From Oceanihabitans sp. 2_MG-2023 (GTDB taxonomy: Bacteria > Bacteroidota > Bacteroidia > Flavobacteriales > Flavobacteriaceae), in contig NZ_JAUOQT010000001.1 in NCBI RefSeq assembly GCF_030547245.1, positions 744,001-808,000 of the forward strand: a stretch of DNA of 64,000 nucleotides, in the 5' to 3' direction. Positions 27,724-36,673 of the stretch are shown here, in pieces (positions within the stretch are counted from its first letter, which is position 1; every line of letters starts with the position of its first letter). The position numbers were made by a program, and so were the translations under genes. The notes under the pieces were generated by a model. The model was not told the origin of the DNA. It made no database searches and saw only the letters and a program-made list of their open reading frames with translations.

Positions 27724-28461
27724 ATGAAAGTTTTTAAATACATTTTCTGGATTTTCTATCGTATTTGGTTTTACATACTGGTTGCAATACCAATTCTTAT
27801 TATGTTTCCGCTACTTATTGTTTCTATTCTTAAAGAATCTTGGTATCCTTTCTTTTTTAAACTTGCGCGTATTTGGTCTAGATTTATTTTAATTGGAATG
27901 GGTTTTAAAATTAAAATAGAACGCGAAGCACAACTGGAACCTAATAAAAGTTACATGTTTATTGCTAACCATACTTCTATGGCAGATATTATGCTCATGT
28001 TGGTTACTGTTAAAAATCCCTTTGTGTTTGTTGGTAAAGCAGAATTAGCAAAAATTCCACTTTTTGGTTTCTTTTATAAGCGTACTTCTATTTTGGTAGA
28101 TAGAAGTAGCGAACGTAGTAGAAAAGCTGTGTTTAAAAGTGCACAAAGACGTTTAAATCAAGGCTTGAGTATTTGTATTTTTCCAGAAGGATTAGTTCCT
28201 GATGACGATGTACTTTTAGCAGATTTTAAAGACGGTGCTTTTAGACTTGCAATTAATCATCAAATACCAATTGTACCTTTAACTTTTGCGGATAATAAAA
28301 AGCGTTTTTCTTATGTTTTTTTTAGTGGAAACCCAGGGAAAATGCGAGCTAAAATGCATAATATTATTCCTACTTTAGGATTGAAAACGGAGAATTCAAA
28401 AGAAATAAATAATAAATCTAGAGAAGTAATTTTAAATCAGTTAATTGCTTATACTAAATAA
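27724..28461 (+). CDS. 1-acyl-glycerol-3-phosphate acyltransferase (PlsC-like)
   Basis: 245 residues from ATG 27724. Two hydrophobic N-terminal segments (about 6-35) precede the acyltransferase core: NHTSMAD (82-88, the HX4D catalytic motif), the substrate-binding stretch around VDRSSERSRKAVF, and FPEG (151-154). It should add the second acyl chain to lysophosphatidate at the inner membrane in phospholipid synthesis. Related enzymes acylate other lipids, so substrate is not certain. Confidence 0.88.
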   Translation: MKVFKYIFWIFYRIWFYILVAIPILIMFPLLIVSILKESWYPFFFKLARIWSRFILIGMGFKIKIEREAQLEPNKSYMFIANHTSMADIMLMLVTVKNPFVFVGKAELAKIPLFGFFYKRTSILVDRSSERSRKAVFKSAQRRLNQGLSICIFPEGLVPDDDVLLADFKDGAFRLAINHQIPIVPLTFADNKKRFSYVFFSGNPGKMRAKMHNIIPTLGLKTENSKEINNKSREVILNQLIAYTK

Positions 28462-28495
28462 AAAAGCTGTTCTTGGCACAGAACAGCTTTTTGTG
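28461..28495. terminator. Bidirectional terminator after the PlsC-like gene
   Basis: AAAAAGCTGTTCT and AGAACAGCTTTTT form a 13-bp stem around TGGCAC and overlap the PlsC-like stop codon by one base. T-runs on either strand suit both this gene and the convergent operon ending at 28556. Confidence 0.9.
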
Positions 28496-28555
28496 TTATT
28501 GTTTTTCAGAATTTATAAATTCCAATAAACAAGAACCAATCTAACCAACTAAAAA

Positions 28556-30172
28556 CTAAAACTTATAACTCAAACCTGTGTAAACACCAATAATGTAAGG
28601 CCTAAAATTACCAGAGGTATTTTCAAAAGCATTCATTTGGTATTTAAAGGTTGGTTGTACGTTAAATTTAATTTTATTAGAGAATTTGTAGTCTAAACCA
28701 AGACCTAAGTTTCCGCTAAAACTAACATCATTTATATTATTTGCTTCTCCAATTTCTGTTTTTCTTCCTTCAAACTCCGAGTATATTTTATTATCATTTA
28801 AAATAAAGGTGCTTAAACCTGCAATTACATTTACCCCAAACTTTTTGCTAGATACCGTGTATTCAAGTTCCATAGGGATTTCATAATACCCTAAACGTTG
28901 GCTAATGGCTGCATTTTCATTCGGTAAAAGTCCAACAGCTTGTTGTACACCAAGATTGGTTGCAGAAATTGCAGAAATACTTTGTTCGTTATTAAAGTCT
29001 ACATTTTTTAAAGTGGCAGCATTGTTACCAGAAACATTTTGATAAATAATTACATTATCTGTGTCATAGCTTAAATTTAATGAGTTTACACCAGAGCGAA
29101 GTTTTAGCTTTTTGTTAAATGCATAGCTTACATTAACACCATAACTTGTGTTTGTTTCACCAGATTTAGAATTGTCTACAAACTGTTCATCAATATGCGA
29201 TCCTTTGCCTAGAGTATTATAGTAAACAGGAGCAATGTTAGCATAGACTTGCCACCTGTTTACTTTTTCTTCTTCTTCTTCTTTTTCAATGCGCTCTTCT
29301 GCTTTTGCTATTTCTTCTTCTATAGATGTTTCTTCTACTTTGGTTTCGGCATCTGTAGTTTTATTTTCTTCTTCAGTATTGGATAGATTTTCTGTAACAG
29401 CATTTGCACTGTTCTTTTTTAATTCGGAATCCACTTTATTTTTGTCTAATACAGCTATATTATCGATGGTGTTACTTCTCTTTTTGGAAGTGTTTTGCGC
29501 TAATAATTTTGAATTTGTATTAGAAATTACTGTGTTGGTTTGGTACTTTTTTGTCTCGTTTTTGTTAGAAATAACATTTGGATTTCTATTTGAATTATTC
29601 GCTGTTGCGTTTTCTGACTTTGTAGAAATAGGTGTATTCTTTTTTGTAACTACTAAAGGATTTTGTGTTGTTCTATTTTGAGTAGTAGCATAGCTGTTTT
29701 GTTTCTTGTTGATAACGGTTTTGTTATTGTTAGAATTTTTACTTTTTGAAGTATTAGAAGTATTAGAGGTTGCAATACCTGTATTTTCTTTTGAAGTGTT
29801 TTTGGTTTCTAAAATAGTTTCTCCCTTTTTTAAAGCATTTGCACTTTCATCTACCATAGCATTATTTGTATTTTCTATGTTTAGGTTCTTCTTTTGGGGT
29901 TCTGCGGTATTAATAGTGTTTTCTGTATCTACAAAATGAATTTCTTTCGTATTCGTTTTACTTGAAGTATAGAGGTTTCCAACAGTTAATAATATTAATA
30001 GTAACGCTGCAATGCTAGTAATACGAAGCCAAATAGGGAAAGCTTTTTTTGTTTCTTCTTTTGGTTGCTCTATTTTTCCTTGAATGTTTTTCCAAACTTT
30101 AGGACTTGGAGATATCTCTAAATCTTTAAGTTTTTCTTGAAAAATTCTATCTATATGTTTTTTGTCACTCAT
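28556..30172 (-). CDS. Anti-sigma-like protein fused to outer-membrane barrel
   Basis: 538 residues. Residues 1-40 (FQEKLKDLEISPSPKVWKNI) look like the cytoplasmic anti-sigma stub common in Bacteroidota. One membrane helix follows (about 47-66), then about 230 residues of Asn/Thr/Lys-rich low-complexity linker with an acidic coiled stretch at its end. From about 305 a beta-rich domain begins (NRWQVYANIAPVYYNTLG) and ends in a C-terminal aromatic strand (GVYTGLSYKF), the mark of an outer-membrane barrel. The start codon overlaps the stop of the ECF sigma gene by one base. The likely role is control of that sigma factor from the envelope; this is inference from context. Confidence 0.75.
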   Translation of the reverse strand: MSDKKHIDRIFQEKLKDLEISPSPKVWKNIQGKIEQPKEETKKAFPIWLRITSIAALLLILLTVGNLYTSSKTNTKEIHFVDTENTINTAEPQKKNLNIENTNNAMVDESANALKKGETILETKNTSKENTGIATSNTSNTSKSKNSNNNKTVINKKQNSYATTQNRTTQNPLVVTKKNTPISTKSENATANNSNRNPNVISNKNETKKYQTNTVISNTNSKLLAQNTSKKRSNTIDNIAVLDKNKVDSELKKNSANAVTENLSNTEEENKTTDAETKVEETSIEEEIAKAEERIEKEEEEEKVNRWQVYANIAPVYYNTLGKGSHIDEQFVDNSKSGETNTSYGVNVSYAFNKKLKLRSGVNSLNLSYDTDNVIIYQNVSGNNAATLKNVDFNNEQSISAISATNLGVQQAVGLLPNENAAISQRLGYYEIPMELEYTVSSKKFGVNVIAGLSTFILNDNKIYSEFEGRKTEIGEANNINDVSFSGNLGLGLDYKFSNKIKFNVQPTFKYQMNAFENTSGNFRPYIIGVYTGLSYKF

Positions 30173-30723
30173 TATAATGTCTGTGAGTTTAAACTCGTTC
30201 TATAGGTTTCTATTTTATCTTTTAAAATCTGCCTAGCTCTTGCTAAATTCGATTTGGATGTTCCAGTTGTAATATGTAACATAGATGCTATTTCTTTATG
30301 GGAATAACCATCTAAAGCATATAAATTAAATACTAATCTGTATCTGTCTGGTAATTCTTGAATAATGTTTAATAGATAGTCTATAGATAATTCATTATCT
30401 TCAATTTCAAGAGTTACATCTTCTATGTTTTCTTCGTTTACAATTTCAAAAACACCTTTGCTTCTGTAGCATTGTAAAGCTGTATTTATTGTTATTCTTT
30501 TTAGCCAACCTTCAAAAGATCCTTTGTTGTTATACTGTGACATTTTGTTAAAAATAGTCACAAAAGCATCCTGCAGATTATCTTCTGCTTCTGCGTAATT
30601 TCTTGAATACTTTAAACAAAGTGAAAATAATTTACTCGAAAAGAGTTGGTATAGTTCGCTTTGTGCTTTAGCATCATTTTTTTTACAATTTATAATGAGT
30701 TGATTTAAACTCACATGATACAT
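30172..30723 (-). CDS. ECF RNA polymerase sigma factor
   Basis: 183 residues: sigma-70 region 2 (LKYSRNYAEAEDNLQDAFVTIFNKM), then region 4 with a helix-turn-helix (YSHKEIASMLHITTGTSKSNLARARQILK). There is no region 1 or 3, as in ECF sigma factors. Translationally coupled to the downstream anti-sigma/barrel gene and 19 nt behind a lipoprotein gene. Its regulon is unknown; autoregulation of this operon would be typical. Confidence 0.9.
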   Translation of the reverse strand: MYHVSLNQLIINCKKNDAKAQSELYQLFSSKLFSLCLKYSRNYAEAEDNLQDAFVTIFNKMSQYNNKGSFEGWLKRITINTALQCYRSKGVFEIVNEENIEDVTLEIEDNELSIDYLLNIIQELPDRYRLVFNLYALDGYSHKEIASMLHITTGTSKSNLARARQILKDKIETYRTSLNSQTL

Positions 30724-30742
30724 GTATTAGTTAAACTTAAAT

Positions 30743-31156
30743 TTATTCTACGACTTCAATTTCATATTCTAAATAAACATCTTGACCAGTATTTGTGCCA
30801 TTTACTCCATGCCAAAATTTAAAAATATAGGAACCTAATTCTGTAGGTGTGAAATCAAAAGATGTTTCTGACTCTGTGGTTATTTGTTGACAATCTACAT
30901 TGCTAGTATGTATATCGGTTACTATAGCGAAGGTAGTTTCGTTACCAGTTACTGTAGAGTAAATACTATTAAAAACATAGCAAGAAGATGGTTTGTAATA
31001 AGATAGAGTTATATTATGTGTCTGATTTCTTATAAATTCATTAGGCATGGTAACGTTTTCTATTGGTAAAAACACGGTTTGTGAACTTGTTGTGTCATCA
31101 CTTAGGCTACAAGAAAAGATAGAAAAGATTAATAAGAGAACTACTATTTTTTTCAT
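30743..31156 (-). CDS. Hypothetical lipoprotein upstream of the ECF sigma gene
   Basis: 137 residues with a short lipoprotein signal (IFSCS, Cys16). The rest is beta-rich with an aromatic C-terminal half (FDFTPTELGSYIFKFWHGVNG), similar in style to small Ig-like lipoproteins. I recognise no family. Only 19 nt separate it from the sigma gene, so it may be the first gene of that operon and a surface or periplasmic input to the sigma system. Confidence 0.7.
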   Translation of the reverse strand: MKKIVVLLLIFSIFSCSLSDDTTSSQTVFLPIENVTMPNEFIRNQTHNITLSYYKPSSCYVFNSIYSTVTGNETTFAIVTDIHTSNVDCQQITTESETSFDFTPTELGSYIFKFWHGVNGTNTGQDVYLEYEIEVVE

Positions 31157-31227
31157 TTTTAGTACTATAAAAAATACATGTTTTTATTACTAGATGCAGA
31201 AAAGTATAAAAGGTTGCGTGTAAAAAT

Positions 31228-31262
31228 AAAAAATCCCGATCATGTCGGGATTTTTTATTTTA
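31228..31262. terminator. Bidirectional terminator at the 3' end of recA
   Basis: AAAAAATCCCGA and TCGGGATTTTTT around a TCATG loop, with long A and T runs outside. It sits at the recA stop codon (overlapping it by 3 nt) and separates recA from the lipoprotein-sigma operon. Confidence 0.9.
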
Positions 31263-32267
31263 CTCTTTATTTTCTTTAATGGCTATTTTTATTTTTCCTT
31301 CTAGCTCATCCATGAGTTCTGGATTGTCTTTTATTAATGCTTTTACAGCATCTCGGCCTTGACCAAGTTTTGTTTCGCCATAACTAAACCAGGATCCACT
31401 TTTCTTAATAATTTCAAATTCTACTGCAATGTCAAGAATTTCACCAACTTTAGAAATTCCTTCTCCATACATAATATCAAATTCTGCAAGTCTAAAGGGA
31501 GGAGCTACTTTGTTTTTAACCACTTTAACTCTTGTCTTGTTTCCTTGTACGTCTCCATCGGTACTTTTTATTTGTGTAGATCTTCTAATATCTAATCGAA
31601 CAGAAGCATAAAACTTTAAAGCATTACCTCCTGTTGTAGTTTCTGGATTACCAAACATTACACCAATTTTTTCTCTTAATTGATTAATGAAGATAACCGT
31701 ACAATTTGTTTTACTAATTGATGCGGTTAGTTTTCTTAATGCTTGCGACATTAAACGAGCATGTAAACCCATTTTAGAGTCTCCCATTTCACCTTCAATT
31801 TCACTTTTAGGAGTTAATGCAGCAACAGAATCTACTACAACTATATCAATAGCCCCAGAACGTATTAAATTATCTGCGATTTCTAAAGCTTGCTCTCCAT
31901 TATCTGGTTGCGAGATTATTAAATTGTCTATATCTACGCCTAGTTTTTCAGCATAAAATCTATCAAAAGCATGTTCTGCATCAATAAATGCTGCAATACC
32001 TCCAGATTTCTGTGCTTCTGCAATAGCATGTAAAGTTAATGTTGTTTTACCAGAAGATTCTGGTCCATATATTTCAATAACACGACCTCTTGGGTAACCA
32101 CCAACGCCTAATGCAATATCTAAACCTAAAGATCCAGAAGAAATAGCCTCTACATCAACAATGGCTTTATCGCTCATTTTCATTACTGTTCCTTTTCCGT
32201 AAGCCTTATCTAGTTTGTCTAAAGTTAGTTTAAGGGCTTTTAATTTTGCTTCTTTTTCGCTGCTCAT
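31260..32267 (-). CDS. recA: Recombinase RecA
   Basis: 335 residues, the usual length. Walker [10 protein letters not shown] (68-76), then [23 protein letters not shown], Walker [16 protein letters not shown], and the DNA-binding loop [21 protein letters not shown] are all present. It coats single-stranded DNA and catalyses strand exchange and LexA-type cleavage. No SOS-box can be called from this sequence alone. It is flanked by a terminator downstream and the long intergenic region 32268-32945 upstream. Confidence 0.98.
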   Translation of the reverse strand: MSSEKEAKLKALKLTLDKLDKAYGKGTVMKMSDKAIVDVEAISSGSLGLDIALGVGGYPRGRVIEIYGPESSGKTTLTLHAIAEAQKSGGIAAFIDAEHAFDRFYAEKLGVDIDNLIISQPDNGEQALEIADNLIRSGAIDIVVVDSVAALTPKSEIEGEMGDSKMGLHARLMSQALRKLTASISKTNCTVIFINQLREKIGVMFGNPETTTGGNALKFYASVRLDIRRSTQIKSTDGDVQGNKTRVKVVKNKVAPPFRLAEFDIMYGEGISKVGEILDIAVEFEIIKKSGSWFSYGETKLGQGRDAVKALIKDNPELMDELEGKIKIAIKENKE

Positions 32268-32569
32268 TTCTGTATATTAATTTATTCGTGTAAGAGACGC
32301 TAAAATACTACTTCTTTTGTCATATTGCAATACAATATTACATTTCATTTTAAATTAATGAATAAAAAAATAGCTTCTTGACGCAACCTTTTTACTCTTT
32401 CTGCATCTACTATATAAAGTGGGAAAATTTTATGCTGTGAAAAAGAAAAACAACCTTGCTTTTTAATAAATAGTGCCAAATAAATTTTAAAATTTTTGAA
32501 ACTAAATTTAAAGTTTATTTTCTTTTGATAAAATTAGAGCTTAAGCAGTGCTGGAGTGAATTTTATTTT
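32268..32569. other. AT-rich intergenic region upstream of recA
   Basis: About 300 nt containing the recA promoter region on the minus strand (a weak TTG-20 nt-TATTTTAG match lies near 32300-32335). On the plus strand a reading frame without a good start is open from 32474 and runs into the 28-codon ORF at 32570. I see no other RNA, repeat or gene. Confidence 0.4.
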
Positions 32570-32656
32570 ATGTTGGAACATAAAGGAAATAGAGAAAAAT
32601 TTAATTCTATTGTTTTATTTTTATTAGGTGTATATAGTTTAATCTTTAAAGAATAA
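32570..32656 (+). CDS. Putative 28-residue hydrophobic peptide, first of a pair
   Basis: ATG to TAA, 28 codons: a charged N-terminus (MLEHKGNREK) followed by a hydrophobic segment (SIVLFLLGVYSLIF) and a KE end. The frame is also open upstream as far as 32474, so a longer form from a TTG at 32525 (43 residues) is possible. It lies 4 nt before a second 28-codon ORF, and both precede a strong terminator. I recognise no family. Short ORFs arise easily in AT-rich DNA, so coding is uncertain. Confidence 0.3.
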   Translation: MLEHKGNREKFNSIVLFLLGVYSLIFKE

Positions 32657-32660
32657 AGCT

Positions 32661-32747
32661 ATGAAGTTTTTTAAAAAATGTATTAATGCATTAGGCGTTT
32701 CAGTTGCTATATTTATAAATAGTAACTGTAAAGCCGATGGAGGTTAA
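32661..32747 (+). CDS. Putative 28-residue peptide, second of a pair
   Basis: ATG to TAA, 28 codons: basic start with one Cys (MKFFKKCINALG), a short hydrophobic segment (VSVAIFI) and a tail NSNCKADGG with a second Cys and a terminal Gly-Gly. An 8-bp inverted repeat begins at its stop codon (TAACTCGT, matched at 32792), and an excellent terminator follows 60 nt downstream. The layout is that of a short independent transcript. It might be a signal or leader peptide or a small membrane-active peptide; no family is recognised. Confidence 0.4.
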   Translation: MKFFKKCINALGVSVAIFINSNCKADGG

Positions 32748-32806
32748 CTCGTATGGTATTTTGAAATTTAATAAATTAAAAAATATTAATAACGAGTTAG
32801 TCTATG

Positions 32807-32842
32807 AAAAGCACTTTAGAATGTCTAAAGTGCTTTTTTTTG
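32807..32842 (+). terminator. Strong terminator before trhO
   Basis: AAAAGCACTTTAGA and TCTAAAGTGCTTTT form a perfect 14-bp stem with a 3-nt loop, followed by T. No annotated gene precedes it on the plus strand, so it must end a short transcript starting in 32400-32650. Confidence 0.9.
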
Positions 32843-32877
32843 TTTTCACTTTTTGTTTTTTATCAAAACAATCAAAA

Positions 32878-32908
32878 TTTGCCTATTATTTATAAAATAC
32901 TACCTTTG
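32878..32908 (+). promoter_or_regulatory. Promoter of trhO
   Basis: TTTG at 32878 and TACCTTTG at 32901 are separated by 19 nt, the ideal Bacteroidota arrangement. It lies 38 nt before the trhO ATG and just downstream of the terminator at 32807. Confidence 0.75.
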
Positions 32909-32945
32909 CCTCAAAATATTCTTTAACCTTAAAACTTAGTATAGC

Positions 32946-34016
32946 ATGCAACTGTACAACACATTAAGCGCAAAAGAAAGAGCTGCGTTAATCGAGCAAG
33001 CAGGAAAAGACCGATTAACACTTTCTTTTTATCAATACGCTAAAATTGAAAACCCTCAAGAATTTAGAGACCATTTATTTATAACTTGGAATGCATTAGA
33101 CGTTCTAGGTAGAATCTACGTGGCAAAAGAAGGAATAAACGGGCAACTATCTTTGCCTGCAGATCAATTTGAAGCCTTTAAAACTCATTTAGATACCATC
33201 GATTTTTTAAACGGAATTAGGCTGAATATTGCTGTAGAGCAGGACAATATGTCTTTTTTAAAGCTTAAAGTAAAAGTGAGAAACAAGATTGTTGCAGATG
33301 GTTTAAATGATGCCACTTTTGATGTAAGAAATAAAGGAACTCACGTTCGCGCAGACCAATTTAATGCACTTATTGAAGATGAAAACACCGTTTTGGTAGA
33401 TATGCGAAACCATTACGAAAGTGAAATTGGTCATTTTAAAAATGCAGTTACTCCAGATGTGGATACTTTTAGAGAATCTTTAGATATTATTGAAGAAGAT
33501 TTAAAAGAACATAAAGAAGATAAAAATCTAGTAATGTACTGTACGGGTGGAATACGTTGCGAAAAAGCTTCCGCTTATTTTAAACATAAAGGCTTTAAAA
33601 ATGTATATCAATTAGAAGGAGGCATTATAGAATACACACGTCAAATAAATGATGAAGGATTAGAAAATAAATTTATTGGAAAGAATTTTGTTTTCGATGA
33701 AAGAAGGGCCGAAAAAATTAGCGAAGACGTAATAGCACAATGCCACCAATGTGGATCTCCTTTTGATGTGCATACCAATTGTGCAAACGATGCTTGTCAC
33801 CTTTTATTTATTCAATGTGATGCATGTAAAGAAGAAATGAATAACTGTTGTTCTACCAACTGTAAAGAAATTCATGCTTTACCTTTTGAAGAACAAAAAG
33901 CATTGCGAAAAGGACAGGCAAATAGTAACGATATATTTAAAAAAGGAAGAGCAGATCACTTACCTTACAAAAAAGATTTAAGGAATATTTTTGAATCCTT
34001 ACCAAACAAACAGTAA
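32946..34016 (+). CDS. trhO: tRNA uridine(34) hydroxylase TrhO
   Basis: 356 residues. An N-terminal acylphosphatase-like domain (RIYVAKEGINGQLS) is followed by a rhodanese domain with the active-site loop CTGGIRCEKA (199-208; Cys199 and Cys205) and a C-terminal Cys-rich segment (CHQCGSPF, CDACK, NCCSTNC) that probably binds zinc. This is the YceA/TrhO family, which hydroxylates U34 of tRNA to ho5U using oxygen. The next gene, a radical SAM enzyme, starts on the base after the stop, so the two are co-transcribed. Confidence 0.9.
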   Translation: MQLYNTLSAKERAALIEQAGKDRLTLSFYQYAKIENPQEFRDHLFITWNALDVLGRIYVAKEGINGQLSLPADQFEAFKTHLDTIDFLNGIRLNIAVEQDNMSFLKLKVKVRNKIVADGLNDATFDVRNKGTHVRADQFNALIEDENTVLVDMRNHYESEIGHFKNAVTPDVDTFRESLDIIEEDLKEHKEDKNLVMYCTGGIRCEKASAYFKHKGFKNVYQLEGGIIEYTRQINDEGLENKFIGKNFVFDERRAEKISEDVIAQCHQCGSPFDVHTNCANDACHLLFIQCDACKEEMNNCCSTNCKEIHALPFEEQKALRKGQANSNDIFKKGRADHLPYKKDLRNIFESLPNKQ

Positions 34017-35021
34017 ATGAATATTTACAAACTATTACAATTAAATCGAAAGATTAAAAGTCACCGAATTAAATTTCTAGGACTTTGGCTATTGCATAAA
34101 TTTAACAAAAGATATTTAGCAGTAAATCTCGATCCTGTAATGGCTTGTAACTTACGCTGTAAAATGTGCTATTTTACAGATGCAGATTATGTAAAAACAT
34201 TAAAAGGGCAATTTAAACCAGAAGAATTAAACCAAGTTGCAAAAACTATTTTTAAGCGTGCTTTAAAACTTCAAATTGGTTGCGGTACAGAACCAACACT
34301 TTATAAAAACTTACCAGAACTTGTAAAACTAGGTAAACAATACAAAGTGCCTTATATCTCTTTAACAACGAATGCTAATTTGCTAGATGAAGAAAAAATT
34401 GAAGTTCTTTTACAAGCAGGACTTAATGAGTTTACTATTTCATTACATGGAGTGACAAAGGAAAGTTATGAAGGTTTTATGAAAAAATCTAGTTACGAAA
34501 AATTTCATAACGCTTTTAATGCTTTTCAAAAACTTAAAAGTAAATATGATTTTAAGGTGAGAATTAACTATACCTTTAATAAGGATAACTTTTACGAATT
34601 AACTGAACTCTTTAATCATTTTAACGGAAAAAGCTTCGATTTGCTTCAAATTCGCCCCATTAGAAAGATTGGGAACACAGAGTATAATGACTTTGATTTA
34701 GAAAGTATTCGTGCAGATTACCCAAAATTAATAAAACAAATTAGAGCCAATTGTAAAGCCAATAATATTACACTTTTAGCTTCTAACGAAATACCTAAAA
34801 GCACGCAAATAAATAACTCTAGTTTAATTTTTGATTATACATTTTGTTATGTTTCTCCAAATAAATTCTGGAAAGATGGCTTTAATTGGAAAGAAGAAAG
34901 CTTCAATGATTACTCTAAAAGAATAGGATGGAGCAAGCAATTATATGCGAACGTTTTTAAGTCGGAAACCGAATTAAAGTCACTTACCAATAGGTTAAAT
35001 TACGAAGTAGAGTTTAATTAA
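34017..35021 (+). CDS. Radical SAM protein
   Basis: 334 residues. CNLRCKMC (Cys44, 48 and 51) is the CxxxCxxC motif that holds the 4Fe-4S cluster and S-adenosylmethionine, preceded by LAVNLDPVMA. The barrel continues with GCGTEPTLYKNL and TLTTNA-like strands. There is no C-terminal SPASM Cys cluster. It abuts trhO directly, which hints at a link with tRNA modification, but the substrate is unknown. Its stop codon also abuts the stop codon of the convergent M23 gene. Confidence 0.85.
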   Translation: MNIYKLLQLNRKIKSHRIKFLGLWLLHKFNKRYLAVNLDPVMACNLRCKMCYFTDADYVKTLKGQFKPEELNQVAKTIFKRALKLQIGCGTEPTLYKNLPELVKLGKQYKVPYISLTTNANLLDEEKIEVLLQAGLNEFTISLHGVTKESYEGFMKKSSYEKFHNAFNAFQKLKSKYDFKVRINYTFNKDNFYELTELFNHFNGKSFDLLQIRPIRKIGNTEYNDFDLESIRADYPKLIKQIRANCKANNITLLASNEIPKSTQINNSSLIFDYTFCYVSPNKFWKDGFNWKEESFNDYSKRIGWSKQLYANVFKSETELKSLTNRLNYEVEFN

Positions 35022-36434
35022 TCACTCTTTAATAATTTTAAAAGTTTTCTTTTTATTAGTTTCACTTTCCAGAGTTAAAAAATACATTCCGTTAGAAACA
35101 TCTCCTAAATTCACCTTTTTTATTCCGTTAGAAACATTATAAATTGTTTTAATGGTTTTACCTTGTACATCCACCAAACTCGCTTTAAATATTAATTTTT
35201 CGGTTGAAATATGTATAAAATCTTTAGTAGGATTAGGATACACAGAAATGGTTTGTATTTCGTTTTCATCAACACTTAAGGTTTGTATTGTGAATAAATG
35301 TGTAACTGTTTGCCCTTCATAAGTTACTTCCCATTTCCATTCTCCTATAGCATCAAATGAAGTAAAATACCACCAATAATACCATGAAGAACTTGTTGCA
35401 GTAGTATTAAAAGAGCTATTATAAAAAACAGAATTATCTGGTCTTAAAATTTGAACGCTTAAATTGGTTCCGGCAATTTGGTCTCTTAAAAAAGCGGTTA
35501 AATAAATAGTATCTCCTAATTCAAAAATATCACTTTCATAAGTAGTTTCTGCTGTTGGACATGTTGGAAAAACAATAGGGTTATCAGTATGTGTAAGTGC
35601 AGCATTTATGTTAGGATTGCTATATGGTTTTTGCGAATTCCACCAAGAATCTGTATTTAAACTATTACATGTTCCATAAAAGGGATCAACCAATTGCGTG
35701 TAACTACTATCTGTGTAAACCTCAAAATGTAAATGTGGTCCAGTTGAATTTCCAGAACTACCAACAACTCCAAGCACTTCTCCAACGCTAACCGTTTCCC
35801 CAATGTTTTTTGTGGTAACAGATCCATTTTTCATGTGTCCATACCATGCAATACTTCCGTCATTATGTTGTACATATACTGCATTCCATTGGTTATTGTT
35901 AAACCCACAACTCCTGTCATAATAACCATCACTTTTTCCAATAATTTGGCCATCTGCTGCAGCAATAATTTCCGTAGCATTATCATCCATTTGTTTCCAA
36001 GTAAAAGGCCATAAATAGACATCTACGCCTTGATGGTTATACCCTCCAGAGGTGTCATAAGTTTGTGTGCCACAATTAAAATCTAATAGTTGGTTAGGAA
36101 AGTTTGCATTATGATCTACATAACCAGAAATAGCCCAAGAGTCATTATAATTAGAACTAGATGCTTGTTGTATTGGCCAGTCAAACAAAACGTGTCCACC
36201 AGCTCTGTTTGTTTCCTTAAAAGCAAGTTTGTTTTCTTGTTTTAATATTTCTTCGTTTTCTTTTAAAAACGCTTTAATGTTTTTCCTTTGTTCAAAAGTT
36301 AAACAAGGGTTTTTAGCTTCATTGAAGCTGTACTCACTCCCATTTATTTTTTTAGAAGATTCTTGAGCATGAAGTGTTAAAAACAATCCAAATACTGAAA
36401 GTAGAATTGCTGAAGTTTTCGTAATTTTTTTCAT
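35022..36434 (-). CDS. T9SS-secreted M23 metallopeptidase
   Basis: 470 residues: signal peptide (1-24), M23 peptidase domain (about 120-255) with HQGVD (His134, Asp138), GH at 199-200 and HLHFEV (His234, His236), so all zinc ligands are present. A beta-sandwich region follows, then a type A T9SS sorting domain (VYPNPTKDFIHI, ending KTFKIIKE). It should cleave peptidoglycan cross-links or Gly-rich peptides outside the cell, for lysis of competitors or wall turnover. In contrast to the EnvC-like protein at 22562 it is catalytically intact. Confidence 0.92.
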   Translation of the reverse strand: MKKITKTSAILLSVFGLFLTLHAQESSKKINGSEYSFNEAKNPCLTFEQRKNIKAFLKENEEILKQENKLAFKETNRAGGHVLFDWPIQQASSSNYNDSWAISGYVDHNANFPNQLLDFNCGTQTYDTSGGYNHQGVDVYLWPFTWKQMDDNATEIIAAADGQIIGKSDGYYDRSCGFNNNQWNAVYVQHNDGSIAWYGHMKNGSVTTKNIGETVSVGEVLGVVGSSGNSTGPHLHFEVYTDSSYTQLVDPFYGTCNSLNTDSWWNSQKPYSNPNINAALTHTDNPIVFPTCPTAETTYESDIFELGDTIYLTAFLRDQIAGTNLSVQILRPDNSVFYNSSFNTTATSSSWYYWWYFTSFDAIGEWKWEVTYEGQTVTHLFTIQTLSVDENEIQTISVYPNPTKDFIHISTEKLIFKASLVDVQGKTIKTIYNVSNGIKKVNLGDVSNGMYFLTLESETNKKKTFKIIKE

Positions 36435-36589
36435 AATATTAATAGCTTTAAAAGATAAATTTTAAATGAATAAAAAATAATATTAAAATGCTTGCTATTA
36501 ATGTATTAGGGAGTATAAATATACAATTTTTTTATAATATTCAGTTTTATAAAACTACTAGCTTTTTAACTTAATAAATAATATTATCT

Positions 36590-36620
36590 TTACAATCCAA
36601 AGTTATGCTTTGGATTGTAA
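36590..36620. promoter_or_regulatory. Perfect 13-bp inverted repeat upstream of ricT
   Basis: TTACAATCCAAAG and CTTTGGATTGTAA flank a 5-nt loop. It overlaps a TATCTTTA box (36585-36592) that may be the -7 element of ricT. With no T-run it is unlikely to be a terminator; it is a candidate operator or structured leader. Confidence 0.6.
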
Positions 36621-36673
36621 TTTCTATGTGATTAGAAATCAATAAAAAAGAAAATATTTTTTTATTAATCTTC

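Noticed and set aside
29289-29939. Long hydrophobic frames opposite the anti-sigma/barrel gene
   Set aside because: They are the antisense image of its Asn/Thr/Lys-rich linker and show no start or promoter.
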